Source: UA16 sp905478895 (GTDB taxonomy: Bacteria; Bacteroidota; Bacteroidia; Flavobacteriales_D; Sanyastnellaceae). From it: DNA of 64,000 nucleotides. The position numbers were made by a program, and so were the translations under genes. The stretch is taken from NCBI GenBank assembly GCA_943788495.1, contig CALSQO010000001.1:1240001-1304000 (forward strand), written 5' to 3'. The notes under the pieces were generated by a model. The model was not told the origin of the DNA and made no database searches. It saw only the letters and a list, made by a program, of their open reading frames with translations. Positions 9,694 to 17,827 of the stretch are shown one piece after another (the first letter of the stretch is position 1; each line of letters opens with the position of its first letter).

Positions 9694-11115
9694 TTATTTC
9701 TCAACTTTGACTAGACCGGAGAATAGCATCTTTCTTCCATCCGCATTTTCGGCCATGAGTTCCCATCGACAACTCGCTGAATTCATAGCCAAAGTACCAT
9801 CATTGAATACCCCATTCCAAGGGCGTGAAATGTCGCTGGTACTGAAAGCCGGGCGGTTATCTTCGTCGTAGATGGTCAAATGCCAATCGCCATCCAATTC
9901 ATGGGCAATCAGAGGCAAAAAGAAATCATATCTTCCGTCATTGTTGGGGGAGAACATAGCAGGGGCATTTGCGCTGTGGCGGTCCCCTAACTGGACCACT
10001 TCGGATTTGACATCCTGACAACCAAACTTATTGCTAGCAACTAGATTGACGTTATAGTCTCCTGGAATTTTCAAATCTACCGCAGACCCTTCCATTTCAT
10101 TCTCGTTCAACAACCACATGGAACTGCTCGCATTTTCGGTCAAATCCATGAAGTTTACAGCGGCTAGGTCTAATTTTTCAGTTGCAATCGACCAGTCCAT
10201 TTTCGCCTCAGGTTTCGGCCGAATCACAATCATATTCTCAACCGTCCTTGTTCGAATCGTACCATCCCCATGATCACGAATGGAAACCGTGATGTCGTAT
10301 GTACCAGCAGCATCAAACACATGCCTCGGAGCTTCAGCTTGAGAAAAAGACCCATCCCCGAAATTCCACAAAACCGACCCCTGGTCCGTGAATCCTCGTA
10401 ATGTAAACTCCACTTCTGTTCCGGCACATGCCTCTTGAACTGAAACAGCAGGCATGTAACCCAATGACTCTGACTTGTTTTTCCGTGACTTCTCTGCTGG
10501 CTTGCTGTCGTATGCATCACTCGCACTGGACGATAATTCAGGTAAAACGGCAACTTTGAGATTTGAAATGGTACTGCTTGGAGTCCCCAACCCATTTGAC
10601 TGAACTATAGACGTCGTGTTCATGTCATTTCCGTCAGGAGCTTCAGCGTCAACAAAAAATGTCGTCGAAGTATGAGCCACTTGACCGGGAAAAATGAGTT
10701 CGCCTTTCGCATCTGTCAAAGGCATTTTAATGACATCATTCGTCACAAGCACTTTTAAATTGCTCCAAGGCTGTTCGCGCAACTCTGCATTGTTTCGCAT
10801 TTCTGTGACAGCATTTTCCACAGCCTGACCATCTGAAGCAGAATCCACTTTAATTACAACAAACTCCTGTCCAATCATTTTTTCTTCATGTTCTTGCGAG
10901 ACCCAAAAGCCCATCCCAATTGCAACAGCAGTTGCAGCCATAGCAAGACGCTCCGAAATCCGAGCTCTACGTACGAAATAATCATTCAGTCCTAAACCTT
11001 CACCTGTCAGAGCGTCGAGCTTGGGTTTCATAGCTTCCCAATTCCCTGACACATCTGGCTCAAAGCCCTCAAACGCTTTCTTCAAACGCTCCCAATTATT
11101 TAAGTTCTCGTTCAT
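9694..11115 (-). CDS. Single-pass membrane protein with PKD domain and T9SS type B-like C-terminal domain; putative anti-sigma partner
   Basis: The 473-residue protein has a cytoplasmic-looking N-terminal segment (1-55, with WERLKKAFEGFEP and NWEAMKPKLDAL), one membrane helix at about 57-73, a linker, a PKD domain (VLWNFGDGSF, about 250-300), and a C-terminal domain starting APAMFSPNNDGRYDFF that resembles the gliding motility-associated type B domain. There is no cleavable signal peptide. Its ATG overlaps the stop of the upstream sigma factor gene by 4 nt, so the two are translated as a pair. This topology is that of a membrane anti-sigma factor, with short inner domain and large outer sensor. 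That role is inference: I see no zinc-binding anti-sigma motif. The large T9SS type B gene lies next downstream. Confidence 0.8.
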   Translation of the reverse strand: MNENLNNWERLKKAFEGFEPDVSGNWEAMKPKLDALTGEGLGLNDYFVRRARISERLAMAATAVAIGMGFWVSQEHEEKMIGQEFVVIKVDSASDGQAVENAVTEMRNNAELREQPWSNLKVLVTNDVIKMPLTDAKGELIFPGQVAHTSTTFFVDAEAPDGNDMNTTSIVQSNGLGTPSSTISNLKVAVLPELSSSASDAYDSKPAEKSRKNKSESLGYMPAVSVQEACAGTEVEFTLRGFTDQGSVLWNFGDGSFSQAEAPRHVFDAAGTYDITVSIRDHGDGTIRTRTVENMIVIRPKPEAKMDWSIATEKLDLAAVNFMDLTENASSSMWLLNENEMEGSAVDLKIPGDYNVNLVASNKFGCQDVKSEVVQLGDRHSANAPAMFSPNNDGRYDFFLPLIAHELDGDWHLTIYDEDNRPAFSTSDISRPWNGVFNDGTLAMNSASCRWELMAENADGRKMLFSGLVKVEK

Positions 11116-11684
11116 TTCGATACTTTTTCATTCATAACACCCAACAAAACAGCCCTGACATTTCGCCTGGCTTTCGCGAGGTTCGATTTTGAAGTCCCAA
11201 CGGAAATGCCCAATTGCTGAGAAATCTCCTGGTGGGTCAGGTTGTCAAAAACATACAAGTTGAACACCGCTCTGTAAACAGGTGTCAGTTGTTTCATGGC
11301 AGCCAATACGTGTTGTATCGTGATTTCTTCCTCTTCTGTTTCCAGGAAGGAAATCTCTTCTCCATCATCGGAGAATTCCAACGTGCCTTCTGCCGTCAAT
11401 TCTTCAGGGGAAGCTTTTTCCTTCCTAATGAAGTCAATGGCAGTATTGACCATGATTCGTTTCATCCAACCTTCAAAAGAACCTTTCGAAGTAAACCCTT
11501 CAATATTCGAAAACACCTTCAGGAATCCCTCTTGAACAATGTCCTGAACCCGATCGTGATCTGAATGGTACCTCATACACACTCCAAACATCAGCCTGTA
11601 AAAACGTTCGAAAATCCATTTCTGGGACTTCGAATCTTGCCGCTTACAGCCTTGTATATGCTTGATCAGTTCGTTTTCCGACAT
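11112..11684 (-). CDS. ECF-type RNA polymerase sigma factor
   Basis: A 190-residue sigma-70 family protein with region 2 (FYRLMFGVCMRYHSDHDRVQDIVQEGF, broken here only by length, followed by FEGWMKRIMVNTAIDFIRK) and region 4 (LTHQEISQQLGISVGTSKSNLAKARR, the helix-turn-helix that reads the -33 element). No region 1.1 or 3 is present, typical of ECF sigma factors. I choose the ATG at 11684 (MSENELIKHIQ) because family members begin just before this segment; a TTG 51 nt upstream is in frame but less likely. It is co-translated with the membrane PKD protein, suggesting envelope-signal control. Targets are unknown. Confidence 0.9.
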   Translation of the reverse strand: MSENELIKHIQGCKRQDSKSQKWIFERFYRLMFGVCMRYHSDHDRVQDIVQEGFLKVFSNIEGFTSKGSFEGWMKRIMVNTAIDFIRKEKASPEELTAEGTLEFSDDGEEISFLETEEEEITIQHVLAAMKQLTPVYRAVFNLYVFDNLTHQEISQQLGISVGTSKSNLAKARRNVRAVLLGVMNEKVSK

Positions 11685-11834
11685 GGCCTTCGCCGATTCT
11701 AAGACGCTTCTATTTTTGAATAGTTGCCTAGACAACTCACCCTCCCTTGCAAATTACTCTTAAACCGAACATTCTCATTGGTTTATGTTGAATAGATTTC
11801 ACAAATGATGTGTTTACAGCGTATCCCGCTGAAT

Positions 11835-11842
11835 TAAATTTG
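11835..11842 (+). promoter_or_regulatory. -7 box (TAAATTTG) of mnmA, 4 nt before the ATG
   Basis: Exact TAnnTTTG match with only CGTC between it and the start codon, so transcription is predicted to begin at or next to the A of ATG. A weak -33-like GTTTAC lies at 11812-11817. Confidence 0.6.
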
Positions 11843-11846
11843 CGTC

Positions 11847-13019
11847 ATGCGAGTAGTGGTAGGCTTATCAGGTGGTGTTGACTCCAGTGTGGCTGCTTGG
11901 CTTCTCAAAGAAGCCGGGCATGATGTCATTGGTCTGTTCATGCGAAACTGGCATGATGAATCGGTGGTGATTGACAACGCTTGTCCCTGGATAGATGATG
12001 CCAATGACGCGATGCTTGTTGCGGCCCACATCGGCATTCCCTTCCAAGTCCTTGACTTAAGTGATGCGTATCGTGAACGCATTGTGGACTACATGTTTCG
12101 CGAATACGAACAAGGACGCACCCCCAATCCAGACGTGCTATGCAATCGGGAAATCAAATTTGACTTATTCCTCAAAGCAGCAGAGGAACTCGGGGCAGAG
12201 GCTGTGGCTACGGGTCATTATTGCCGCAAAAGCACCCAATCCATCCGGGGCGTCAACGTCCATCAGCTCAAAGCTGGGATTGATGAAAACAAGGACCAAA
12301 GCTACTTCCTGTGTCAACTGAATCAAGTGCAATTGAGCAAGGCCATCTTCCCCATAGGCGAGATGTCCAAGCCCGAGGTTCGGGCGTTGGCGCGAACCAT
12401 CGAATTGCCAACAGCCGAGAAGAAAGACAGCCAAGGACTATGCTTCATCGGAAAAGTGAGGCTGCCTGATTTTTTGCAGCAGCAGCTCAAAATCAAGAAA
12501 GGCGATATTATTGAGATTCCGGCAGACCACGTCAAATGCCTTGAATCCAAAAAAGCAACGGACCCGAATATGGCATCACCGATTGCATGGACGCGGCAAG
12601 ATGGCTCGGTTATTGGGGAGCACCAAGGCGCGCATTTCTTCACCGTTGGACAGCGCCGTGGACTTCATGTTGGCGGCAAACCCGAGCCGCTCTTTGTGCT
12701 TGCCAAAGACGTAGACGAAAATGTACTCTATGTCGGTCAAGGCGAATCCCACCCTGGACTTGTAAGAAGTGCATTGCGCATGCGAATGAACGAAGTGCAT
12801 TGGATTCGAGAAGATCGCTCTTTGGCTTCAGGCCAATCTGCGCGCACGTACGAATTTCGTTTTCGTTACCGGCAATCGCTTCAAAATGGAACCCTCAAGC
12901 ACGACGGTGATTTTATGACCATCACATTCGACCAACCTCAGACGGGCATAGCGGCGGGTCAATTTGCTGCGTGGTATGATGGTGATGAATGCGTTGGGTC
13001 GGGCGTCATATCCGATTGA
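11847..13019 (+). CDS. mnmA: tRNA-specific 2-thiouridylase MnmA
   Basis: A 390-residue enzyme that adds sulfur to U34 of the Lys, Glu and Gln tRNAs, activating the base with ATP and taking sulfur from a persulfide relay. The N-terminus carries the ATP-binding PP-loop SGGVDSS (residues 8-14). The two catalytic cysteines are visible in NPDVLCN and in SQGLCFIG, and GHYCR lies in the conserved tRNA-binding region; the C-terminal beta-barrel starts around residue 260. Compared with E. coli MnmA it has a slightly longer insertion near residue 230, common in Bacteroidota. It is a single-gene unit with a predicted leaderless mRNA, divergent from the sigma factor gene. Confidence 0.97.
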   Translation: MRVVVGLSGGVDSSVAAWLLKEAGHDVIGLFMRNWHDESVVIDNACPWIDDANDAMLVAAHIGIPFQVLDLSDAYRERIVDYMFREYEQGRTPNPDVLCNREIKFDLFLKAAEELGAEAVATGHYCRKSTQSIRGVNVHQLKAGIDENKDQSYFLCQLNQVQLSKAIFPIGEMSKPEVRALARTIELPTAEKKDSQGLCFIGKVRLPDFLQQQLKIKKGDIIEIPADHVKCLESKKATDPNMASPIAWTRQDGSVIGEHQGAHFFTVGQRRGLHVGGKPEPLFVLAKDVDENVLYVGQGESHPGLVRSALRMRMNEVHWIREDRSLASGQSARTYEFRFRYRQSLQNGTLKHDGDFMTITFDQPQTGIAAGQFAAWYDGDECVGSGVISD

Positions 13020-13078
13020 CTAGGCCGTTTCAAGGGAATTTCCAAGTTACGGTTGTTGAGGACAAGGAAAAATCTTAC

Positions 13079-13094
13079 GCGCAACCTTTTGCGC
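13079..13094. other. Perfect 6-bp inverted repeat abutting a -7 box (candidate operator)
   Basis: GCGCAA-CCTT-TTGCGC lies 1 nt upstream of the -7 box of the T9SS type A gene, inside the spacer RNA polymerase covers. A factor bound here would block initiation. Chance occurrence of a 6-bp palindrome is not negligible. Confidence 0.35.
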
Positions 13095-13095
13095 T

Positions 13096-13103
13096 TACAT
13101 TTG
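13096..13103 (+). promoter_or_regulatory. -7 box (TACATTTG) of the T9SS type A gene
   Basis: Exact TAnnTTTG match. The following 24 nt before the ATG at 13128 are A-rich (TTAAAGAAAGAATAGAAA), typical of Bacteroidota leaders that lack a Shine-Dalgarno sequence. Confidence 0.55.
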
Positions 13104-13127
13104 TTTCTGTTAAAGAAAGAATAGAAA

Positions 13128-16069
13128 ATGAAGCAACTAACTTCCGTTTTAATGCTATGCCTCTCATTTACAGGCATTGTCAATTGTCAAGAGGATTGTG
13201 CCAATGAAGCCATCATCCATGTCTACAGTGAAATCTGGGGCGAAGAAATGTCTTGGGCGGTTATCGACTTGGATGGCAACATCGTACTGGAAAGTACGCC
13301 ATACCCAAGCGCTTTTTCGGACACAATCACCTTTTGCTTCGAAACAGGATGTTACGGATTGACATTGTTTGATTCATTCGGAGATGGATGGAATGGCGGA
13401 GGCATCGACATCAATTTTCCAGAAACGGGTGAAATGCTGAACGGTCTGACGATTGAATCGGGGTCGTTTGCAGCCTTTGGCATTTCTGTGGGCACCGATT
13501 GCGATGAATTTGACTTTGACTGGGAAGACCCAACAGATAACCAAGAAATTTGGGGTTGTACGGATGAAGCCGCAGCAAATTACAATCCTTATGCGACGGA
13601 TGATGATGGATCTTGTGATTACCCCTGCGAAGATGGACTTAGTGCTTCTATGCTTTACGTCTGCACCTTCAGCCAAGGAACGAATGTGGAGCTCGAAATC
13701 ACAAATGAAGCCGGCGAAGTGGTATACGCCGGGACGGACTATTCTGATGTTGACATAGTTTACACTGACCTGTGCCTGGGCGATGGGTGTTTCACAGCAA
13801 CCTTGAGTAACTCCGCCGGAGAAGGTGGTTGGTATGGCGGTTATTTCTACATCAATAACGGAGGGAGTCAAATCGTGTACGCATCGCTTCCCGATGACCT
13901 CTCGGAGTGGAGCTTCGAATTCTCCATCGATGGATCGTGCGGAGATGTTTTCGGGTGTACCGACGAGCAGGCTTTGAATTACAACCCTGACGCAACGTTG
14001 GATGATGGCTCATGCATTGAGCCTTGCGTTTGTGACGATGTGTATGAGCCGGTATGTGGATTGATGTGGACAACAGGTGAGACGATTACATTCAACAACC
14101 TGTGCGAATTGGAATGTGCGGGCGCATTTTTTTACTGGGACGGTGATTGTGCAGACGAACCAATCTACGGATGCACCGACCCCGAGGCGCTCAATTATGA
14201 CCCACTCGCCACGTATGACACAGGATGCTTATACCCGTTGGATTGCACAGGCAGTAACGAAATAACTGTCACCCAGTCCTTCGGAGATGACGCGTTCGGA
14301 AGTGCGGGATTTTATCTCACAGATGAGGATGGTTCTTATGTGCCAAACTTCTTATACATCGACGAATCCACTTCGGTTGGATGCGTGCCTGATGGTTGCT
14401 ATTACCTTTACATTTTCAATGGTGGATGGTCTGATGCAGCCACGACAATGAGCGTTACTTGGGGCGATCAAATCGAAACGTTTACCATTGGTGCTGATCA
14501 AGCGCAAGCTGTCTTCGCCTTGGGCGTGAACGTAGAAGGTTGCGAATATGATCTTACGGGATGCACTGACCCTTACGCGCTAAATTTTGACCCGTATGCG
14601 ACAGAAGATGACGGGTCTTGCACCTACCCTGTTGAGTGCACTGATGAAACCGTTGCGGCTTCCCTTTACATCTGCACGTTCAGTCAGGGATACAATGTAG
14701 GCCTCACCGTTGCTGATGAAGATGGCAATGTCGTCTATGACCAGCAAGGCTTTCCTGACATGACAATTGAGTACCTTGACATTTGCTTGGATCCCACGGC
14801 GTGTTACACCGCTACGATGACAAATCTTGACGACTCGGATGGCGGGTGGTACGGTGGCTACTTTTACATCAACAGCCAAAACGTGCAAGTCATATACGGC
14901 GCGCTCGACAATGCGGCCGAAGCTTCGCTTCTGTTTTCATTGGACGGAAATTGCGGAGATGTTTTGGGCTGCACCGATGAAGCGGCTTCGAACTACAACC
15001 CGAATGCGACCATTGAAGATGGCTCTTGCTTTGTACGCGGCGGATTGCTGCTGGGCTTGTTACGGTCACGGGACTTTCTGACGCTGGGCTCAATGGGCCG
15101 AAGAAATTAGCCTGGACGCTAAGCGACGCGTCGGGCGCGACTGTCTCTGGCAGAGGTTTGCGGAACCGACGCATACGATGGAGCACTTAGCGCTCTATCG
15201 ACTTTTGCCTCCCGGCAGGTTGCTACACCCTTGGAGCTCCTGTCGATTCGTTCGGTGATGGATGGAACCAGAACGTACTCACGCTTTTCTGGGATGGCGA
15301 CTGGCACGGATTTCACCCTCGAAGACTGGAGGCTACGCTTCCTTCGATCTTGGCATTGGCGCCGAACTGCGACGATCAGCCAGATCCATTCACCGGATGT
15401 ACTGATGGGGGCGCACTCAATTTTGACCCCAATGCTACAGAGGATGATGGATCTTGTGAATTTGCGTTCTGCCCCACCAACGAAGTCACATTCGTTACGG
15501 TAACCTTGGAAGATGGATTGAGCATGGGCTGGAATTTGAACACCAACGATGCAGCAGATGCAATCGGCGGAGCTCAATTCGCAAGCAATAGCACCCACGC
15601 ATACACGGCTTGTTTGAGTGACGATTGCTACACGGTGGACATGTGGGATTGGAATGCCAACGGATGGAACGGCGGTTGGATGGAAGTGTGGATGGACAGC
15701 ACGCTGATCACCACCGCAACCCTCGAAGAAGGATTCGCGGGTACGATGCAATTGGGAATCGGGACTGACTGCTCCGAATCAGATGGCGGAGGGGCTCCTT
15801 TCGATTTCTGGGACCCTATTGCTTTTGCACCTTACCCGAACCCTACGGAAGATTACGTCAACGTCAATGGTGACGGATTCGATCAGCACTTACCGGTTAA
15901 TGTTGACATCAAAGATGTGCTCGGTAGAATCATTTGGAGCAAGCAAATTGTTCCCAATGACAATCCAGCGAACTGGATCATTCCTGTTGACCAGTGGGAG
16001 GCTGGAATGTACTTTGTCATCGGAAGCCAGGGGAATCGTTCCGCCAAAGCGCCGTTTGTCGTAAAGTAA
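13128..16069 (+). CDS. Modular secreted protein with Asp-rich repeats, Kazal-like domain and T9SS type A sorting domain (frame broken at 15.05-15.40 kb)
   Basis: A signal peptide (MKQLTSVLMLCLSFTGIVNC) is followed by beta-sandwich modules with DSFGDGWNGG-type motifs, six GCTD...NY.P.AT...DGSC repeats that resemble calcium-binding thrombospondin type 3 motifs, one Kazal-like domain (about residues 300-341) and, at the very end, a type A sorting domain (FAPYPNPTEDYVNV ... GMYFVIGSQGN ... VVK). T9SS should export it. The frame stops at 15110 and is open again to 16069. Between them the coding sense continues in pieces: LAWTLSDASGATV, GTDAYDGAL, CLPAGCYTL, DSFGDGWNQNVLTLFWDG, GGYASFDLGIGAE, NCDDQPDPF, each in another frame from its neighbour. 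I therefore annotate one gene of roughly 980 residues damaged by several indels, probably sequencing errors. Confidence 0.85.
13626..13952 (+). repeat. Duplicated 109-residue module, copy A
   Basis: This module and 14637-14966 (copy B, 110 residues) share YVCTFSQG/YICTFSQG at the start, GGWYGGYFYIN in the middle and FSIDGSCGDV/FSLDGNCGDV at the end. Identity looks near half, so the duplication is old. Confidence 0.85.
14025..14150 (+). other. Kazal-like protease-inhibitor module within the T9SS type A protein
   Basis: Six cysteines with the spacing C-x-C...Y-x-PVCG...NLC-x-x-x-CAG...DGDC match the bacterial Kazal-like consensus. The P1 region that decides which protease is inhibited cannot be read with confidence. 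Confidence 0.65.
14637..14966 (+). repeat. Duplicated 110-residue module, copy B
   Basis: Second copy of the module at 13626-13952, directly followed by another GCTD repeat as copy A is, so the duplicated unit is module plus repeat (about 390 nt). Confidence 0.85.
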
Positions 16070-16114
16070 GACTAAGTTCATTTCGGCAAGCCCTACTCCC
16101 AGAGCTTGCTCTTT

Positions 16115-16146
16115 AATCGGCTCCTTTAATGGGGCCGATTTATTTT
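16115..16146. terminator. Hairpin between convergent genes
   Basis: AATCGGCTCC and GGGGCCGATT form a 10-bp stem (one G-T pair) with a 6-nt loop, followed by TATTTT. It overlaps the stop of the GT2 gene and follows the T9SS type A gene, so it could serve both. Confidence 0.65.
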
Positions 16147-17097
16147 GGCTGCTATTTTGTAATTGCTGCGGTTGGCATCGTTTCGTGACGTCATTTCAGC
16201 CAAAAATCCTGCTAAAAAGAACTGCAGCCCCATGACCATGCCCGTGAGCGAAATGTAAAAGGCAGAGATTTCAGTGATGTTCCGCGTGGGGTTTTGGTCC
16301 AAAATGGAAATGACTTTTCCCATGGCAATCCATCCAAAACCGCAAGCGCTAATGATGAACATCATTGCGCCCAAGGCACCAAAAATGTGCATCGGCTTGC
16401 GACCAAATCGCGACATGAACCCAATGGTCAACAGATCAAGGAACCCATTCATGAACCGTTCCAAACCAAACTTAGTCGAACCGTATTTTCGTGCTTGGTG
16501 CTGGACGACTTGCTCACCAATCCTCTCGAAACCAGCGCTTTTGGCCAAAATGGGGATGTACCGGTGCATTTCTCCTTGTACCTCTATCGACTTGACGACC
16601 TCCAAACGGTACGCTTTCAAACCGCAATTAAAATCATTGAGTTTAATGCCGCTGACCAACCGGGTTGCTGCATTGTAAAGTCGAGTGGGAATGGTTTTGC
16701 TCAGCGGGTCGTGCCGTTTCTTCTTCCAACCGCTCACCAAATCGTATCCTTCTTCCTTGATTTTGCGCTCCAATTCAGGAATCTCTTCTGGAGAATCTTG
16801 AAGGTCAGCATCCATTGTTATCACAACCTTGCCTTTTGCAGCTTCGAAGCCCACCTGCAATCCTGCACTCTTCCCGTAATTTCGGGCGAGCTTCAAACCT
16901 ACGACGCGCGCTGGATCCTTTTCCGCTAATTCCTGAATGACCTGCCACGAATCATCGCGGCTACCGTCGTCGATAAAAATGACCTCGTAACTTCGCTCGC
17001 GCAGCACATCGTCAATCCACCGCTTTAACTCAGGAATGCTCTCAGCTTCATTGAAGAGTGGAATGACCAAACTCAGATCGGTAGTGTTTTCGCTCAT
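16126..17097 (-). CDS. GT2 family glycosyltransferase, polyprenyl-phosphate type (GtrB/DPM1-like)
   Basis: The 323-residue product has the GT-A fold motifs LSLVIPLFNEAESI at the N-terminus, FIDDGS, and DADLQDSPEEIP, where DAD is the metal- and nucleotide-sugar-binding DxD. Two hydrophobic hairpins near residues 230-260 and 275-305 form the membrane part found in bactoprenol glucosyl- or mannosyltransferases. It should move a sugar from a nucleotide donor to undecaprenyl phosphate on the inner face of the membrane; the sugar is not readable. The DUF4199 gene lies 34 nt upstream on the same strand, a pairing often seen in Bacteroidota. Confidence 0.9.
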   Translation of the reverse strand: MSENTTDLSLVIPLFNEAESIPELKRWIDDVLRERSYEVIFIDDGSRDDSWQVIQELAEKDPARVVGLKLARNYGKSAGLQVGFEAAKGKVVITMDADLQDSPEEIPELERKIKEEGYDLVSGWKKKRHDPLSKTIPTRLYNAATRLVSGIKLNDFNCGLKAYRLEVVKSIEVQGEMHRYIPILAKSAGFERIGEQVVQHQARKYGSTKFGLERFMNGFLDLLTIGFMSRFGRKPMHIFGALGAMMFIISACGFGWIAMGKVISILDQNPTRNITEISAFYISLTGMVMGLQFFLAGFLAEMTSRNDANRSNYKIAAKINRPH

Positions 17098-17131
17098 TGC
17101 AAACGTTTTACGGCAATACTGATGATTTGTT

Positions 17132-17653
17132 TCAACGAATGGTATTCGCCGTATCTCGTTTCAGAGTTGCTCCAACAATCGCGGCGATGACGCCCCAAAA
17201 GAGCAGACCAAAAAGAGAGCCTACTGTTTTCCCCATGGCACCAGACCACCACGTTACGCTCGCCCTTGTCTCCTCTTGGAGCTCTTTGGGAAGCTCCATC
17301 AAACCCGACAAATCAGCCTCCACTTTTGCCATGGTGAATTCAGCGATATTTCCGGCCAATTCAGGGTCCACCAATGAAAAAAGAATCAGCTCAAAAACCA
17401 AAACCAACAGTGAGGAAACACAAGCTGCAATCCATGCGATTCGGAACGCGCCCTTGAAAGACAATCCCCCTTCCCGTTTCCGTTCACCGACGCAAGCAAT
17501 GCACATGCCTGCAATCACGAACACCATCGATCCAATCGCAACGGTTGTGCTCATGTACGCGGCAACCCCGAGTAGGTAAGCAATTAATTTCATAACAACC
17601 ACAAGAGCGCCTGCAGCTGCTCCTTGATTCACTGCCCCTTGATTCAATTTCAT
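17132..17653 (-). CDS. DUF4199-like membrane protein
   Basis: A 173-residue protein with four hydrophobic segments (about 10-30, 35-55, 70-95 and 145-165) and a polar loop rich in Glu and Lys before the last one. Size, topology, the final GLLFWGVIAAIVGA segment and the position beside a GT2 gene fit the DUF4199 family, whose function is unknown. I take the ATG at 17653; an in-frame codon 45 nt upstream would place the start inside the divergent SRP RNA promoter. A -7 box lies 4 nt upstream of this ATG, which supports the choice and predicts a leaderless transcript that would run on into the glycosyltransferase gene. Confidence 0.75.
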   Translation of the reverse strand: MKLNQGAVNQGAAAGALVVVMKLIAYLLGVAAYMSTTVAIGSMVFVIAGMCIACVGERKREGGLSFKGAFRIAWIAACVSSLLVLVFELILFSLVDPELAGNIAEFTMAKVEADLSGLMELPKELQEETRASVTWWSGAMGKTVGSLFGLLFWGVIAAIVGATLKRDTANTIR

Positions 17654-17657
17654 AGCC

Positions 17658-17665
17658 GCAAGGTA
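17658..17665 (-). promoter_or_regulatory. -7 box (TACCTTGC) of the DUF4199 gene, 4 nt before the ATG
   Basis: TAnnTT followed by GC, then GGCT, then the ATG on the minus strand. The same TACCTTGC-N4-ATG arrangement occurs before hutI. Only 22 nt separate it from the divergent SRP RNA -7 box. Confidence 0.5.
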
Positions 17666-17687
17666 GTACAAGCTAAAATTTCTATGG

Positions 17688-17695
17688 TATCTTCG
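17688..17695 (+). promoter_or_regulatory. -7 box (TATCTTCG) of the SRP RNA gene
   Basis: One mismatch to TAnnTTTG, ending 3 nt before the first base of the RNA's closing stem. Because the RNA 5' end can be placed by base pairing, this fixes the distance from -7 box to transcription start at about 4 nt in this genome. Confidence 0.6.
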
Positions 17696-17698
17696 CAT

Positions 17699-17799
17699 GG
17701 GGCAAGTCTCTTACGACCAGCTCCCGTCGACTCCCCCAGGACCGGAAGGTAGCAAGGGTAGACGGTCGTAGCGGTGCGATAGGAACCGCTTGCCCCACC
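17699..17799 (+). ncRNA. ffs: Signal recognition particle RNA, small (4.5S) bacterial type
   Basis: The ends GGGGCAAG and CTTGCCCC pair as the closing stem of a long hairpin of about 100 nt. Its apical part carries the universal SRP domain, CAGGACCGGAAGGTAGCAAG, which holds the GGAA tetraloop and the asymmetric internal loop that binds Ffh. Like other short SRP RNAs it has no Alu domain. With Ffh it delivers membrane and secretory proteins such as those encoded here to the translocon. A T run at 17800-17805 directly after the closing stem makes the RNA's own stem its terminator. Confidence 0.95.
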
Positions 17800-17827
17800 T
17801 TTTTTCATCGGATAAGAGCCCCCAGCA

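Larger units (their letters stand above)
13554..15457 (+). repeat. Six copies of a 20-21-residue GCTD...DGSC repeat
   Basis: The copies occupy 13554-13616, 13953-14015, 14169-14228, 14559-14621, 14967-15029 and 15395-15457. Each starts GCTD, has N/F-Y/F-(D/N)-P in the middle and ends DDGSC or a close variant. The Asp/Asn spacing suggests calcium binding, and the paired Cys a disulphide. They act as linkers between the larger beta-sandwich modules. The third copy is one residue shorter (TYDTGC). Confidence 0.9.

Noticed and set aside
11761..11785. Hairpin TAAACC...GGTTTA between the sigma factor gene and mnmA
   Set aside because: Six weak base pairs with a 13-nt loop and no T run; both neighbouring genes point away from it, so a terminator makes no sense here.
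13128..15110. A separate 660-residue protein ending at 15110
   Set aside because: The last 25 residues are out of keeping with the repeats, and the expected continuation is found in other frames up to a normal T9SS sorting domain at 16069.
13554..15457. CRISPR-like repeat array
   Set aside because: The repeats are coding, unequal in spacing (140 to 410 nt), and conserved at protein rather than DNA level.
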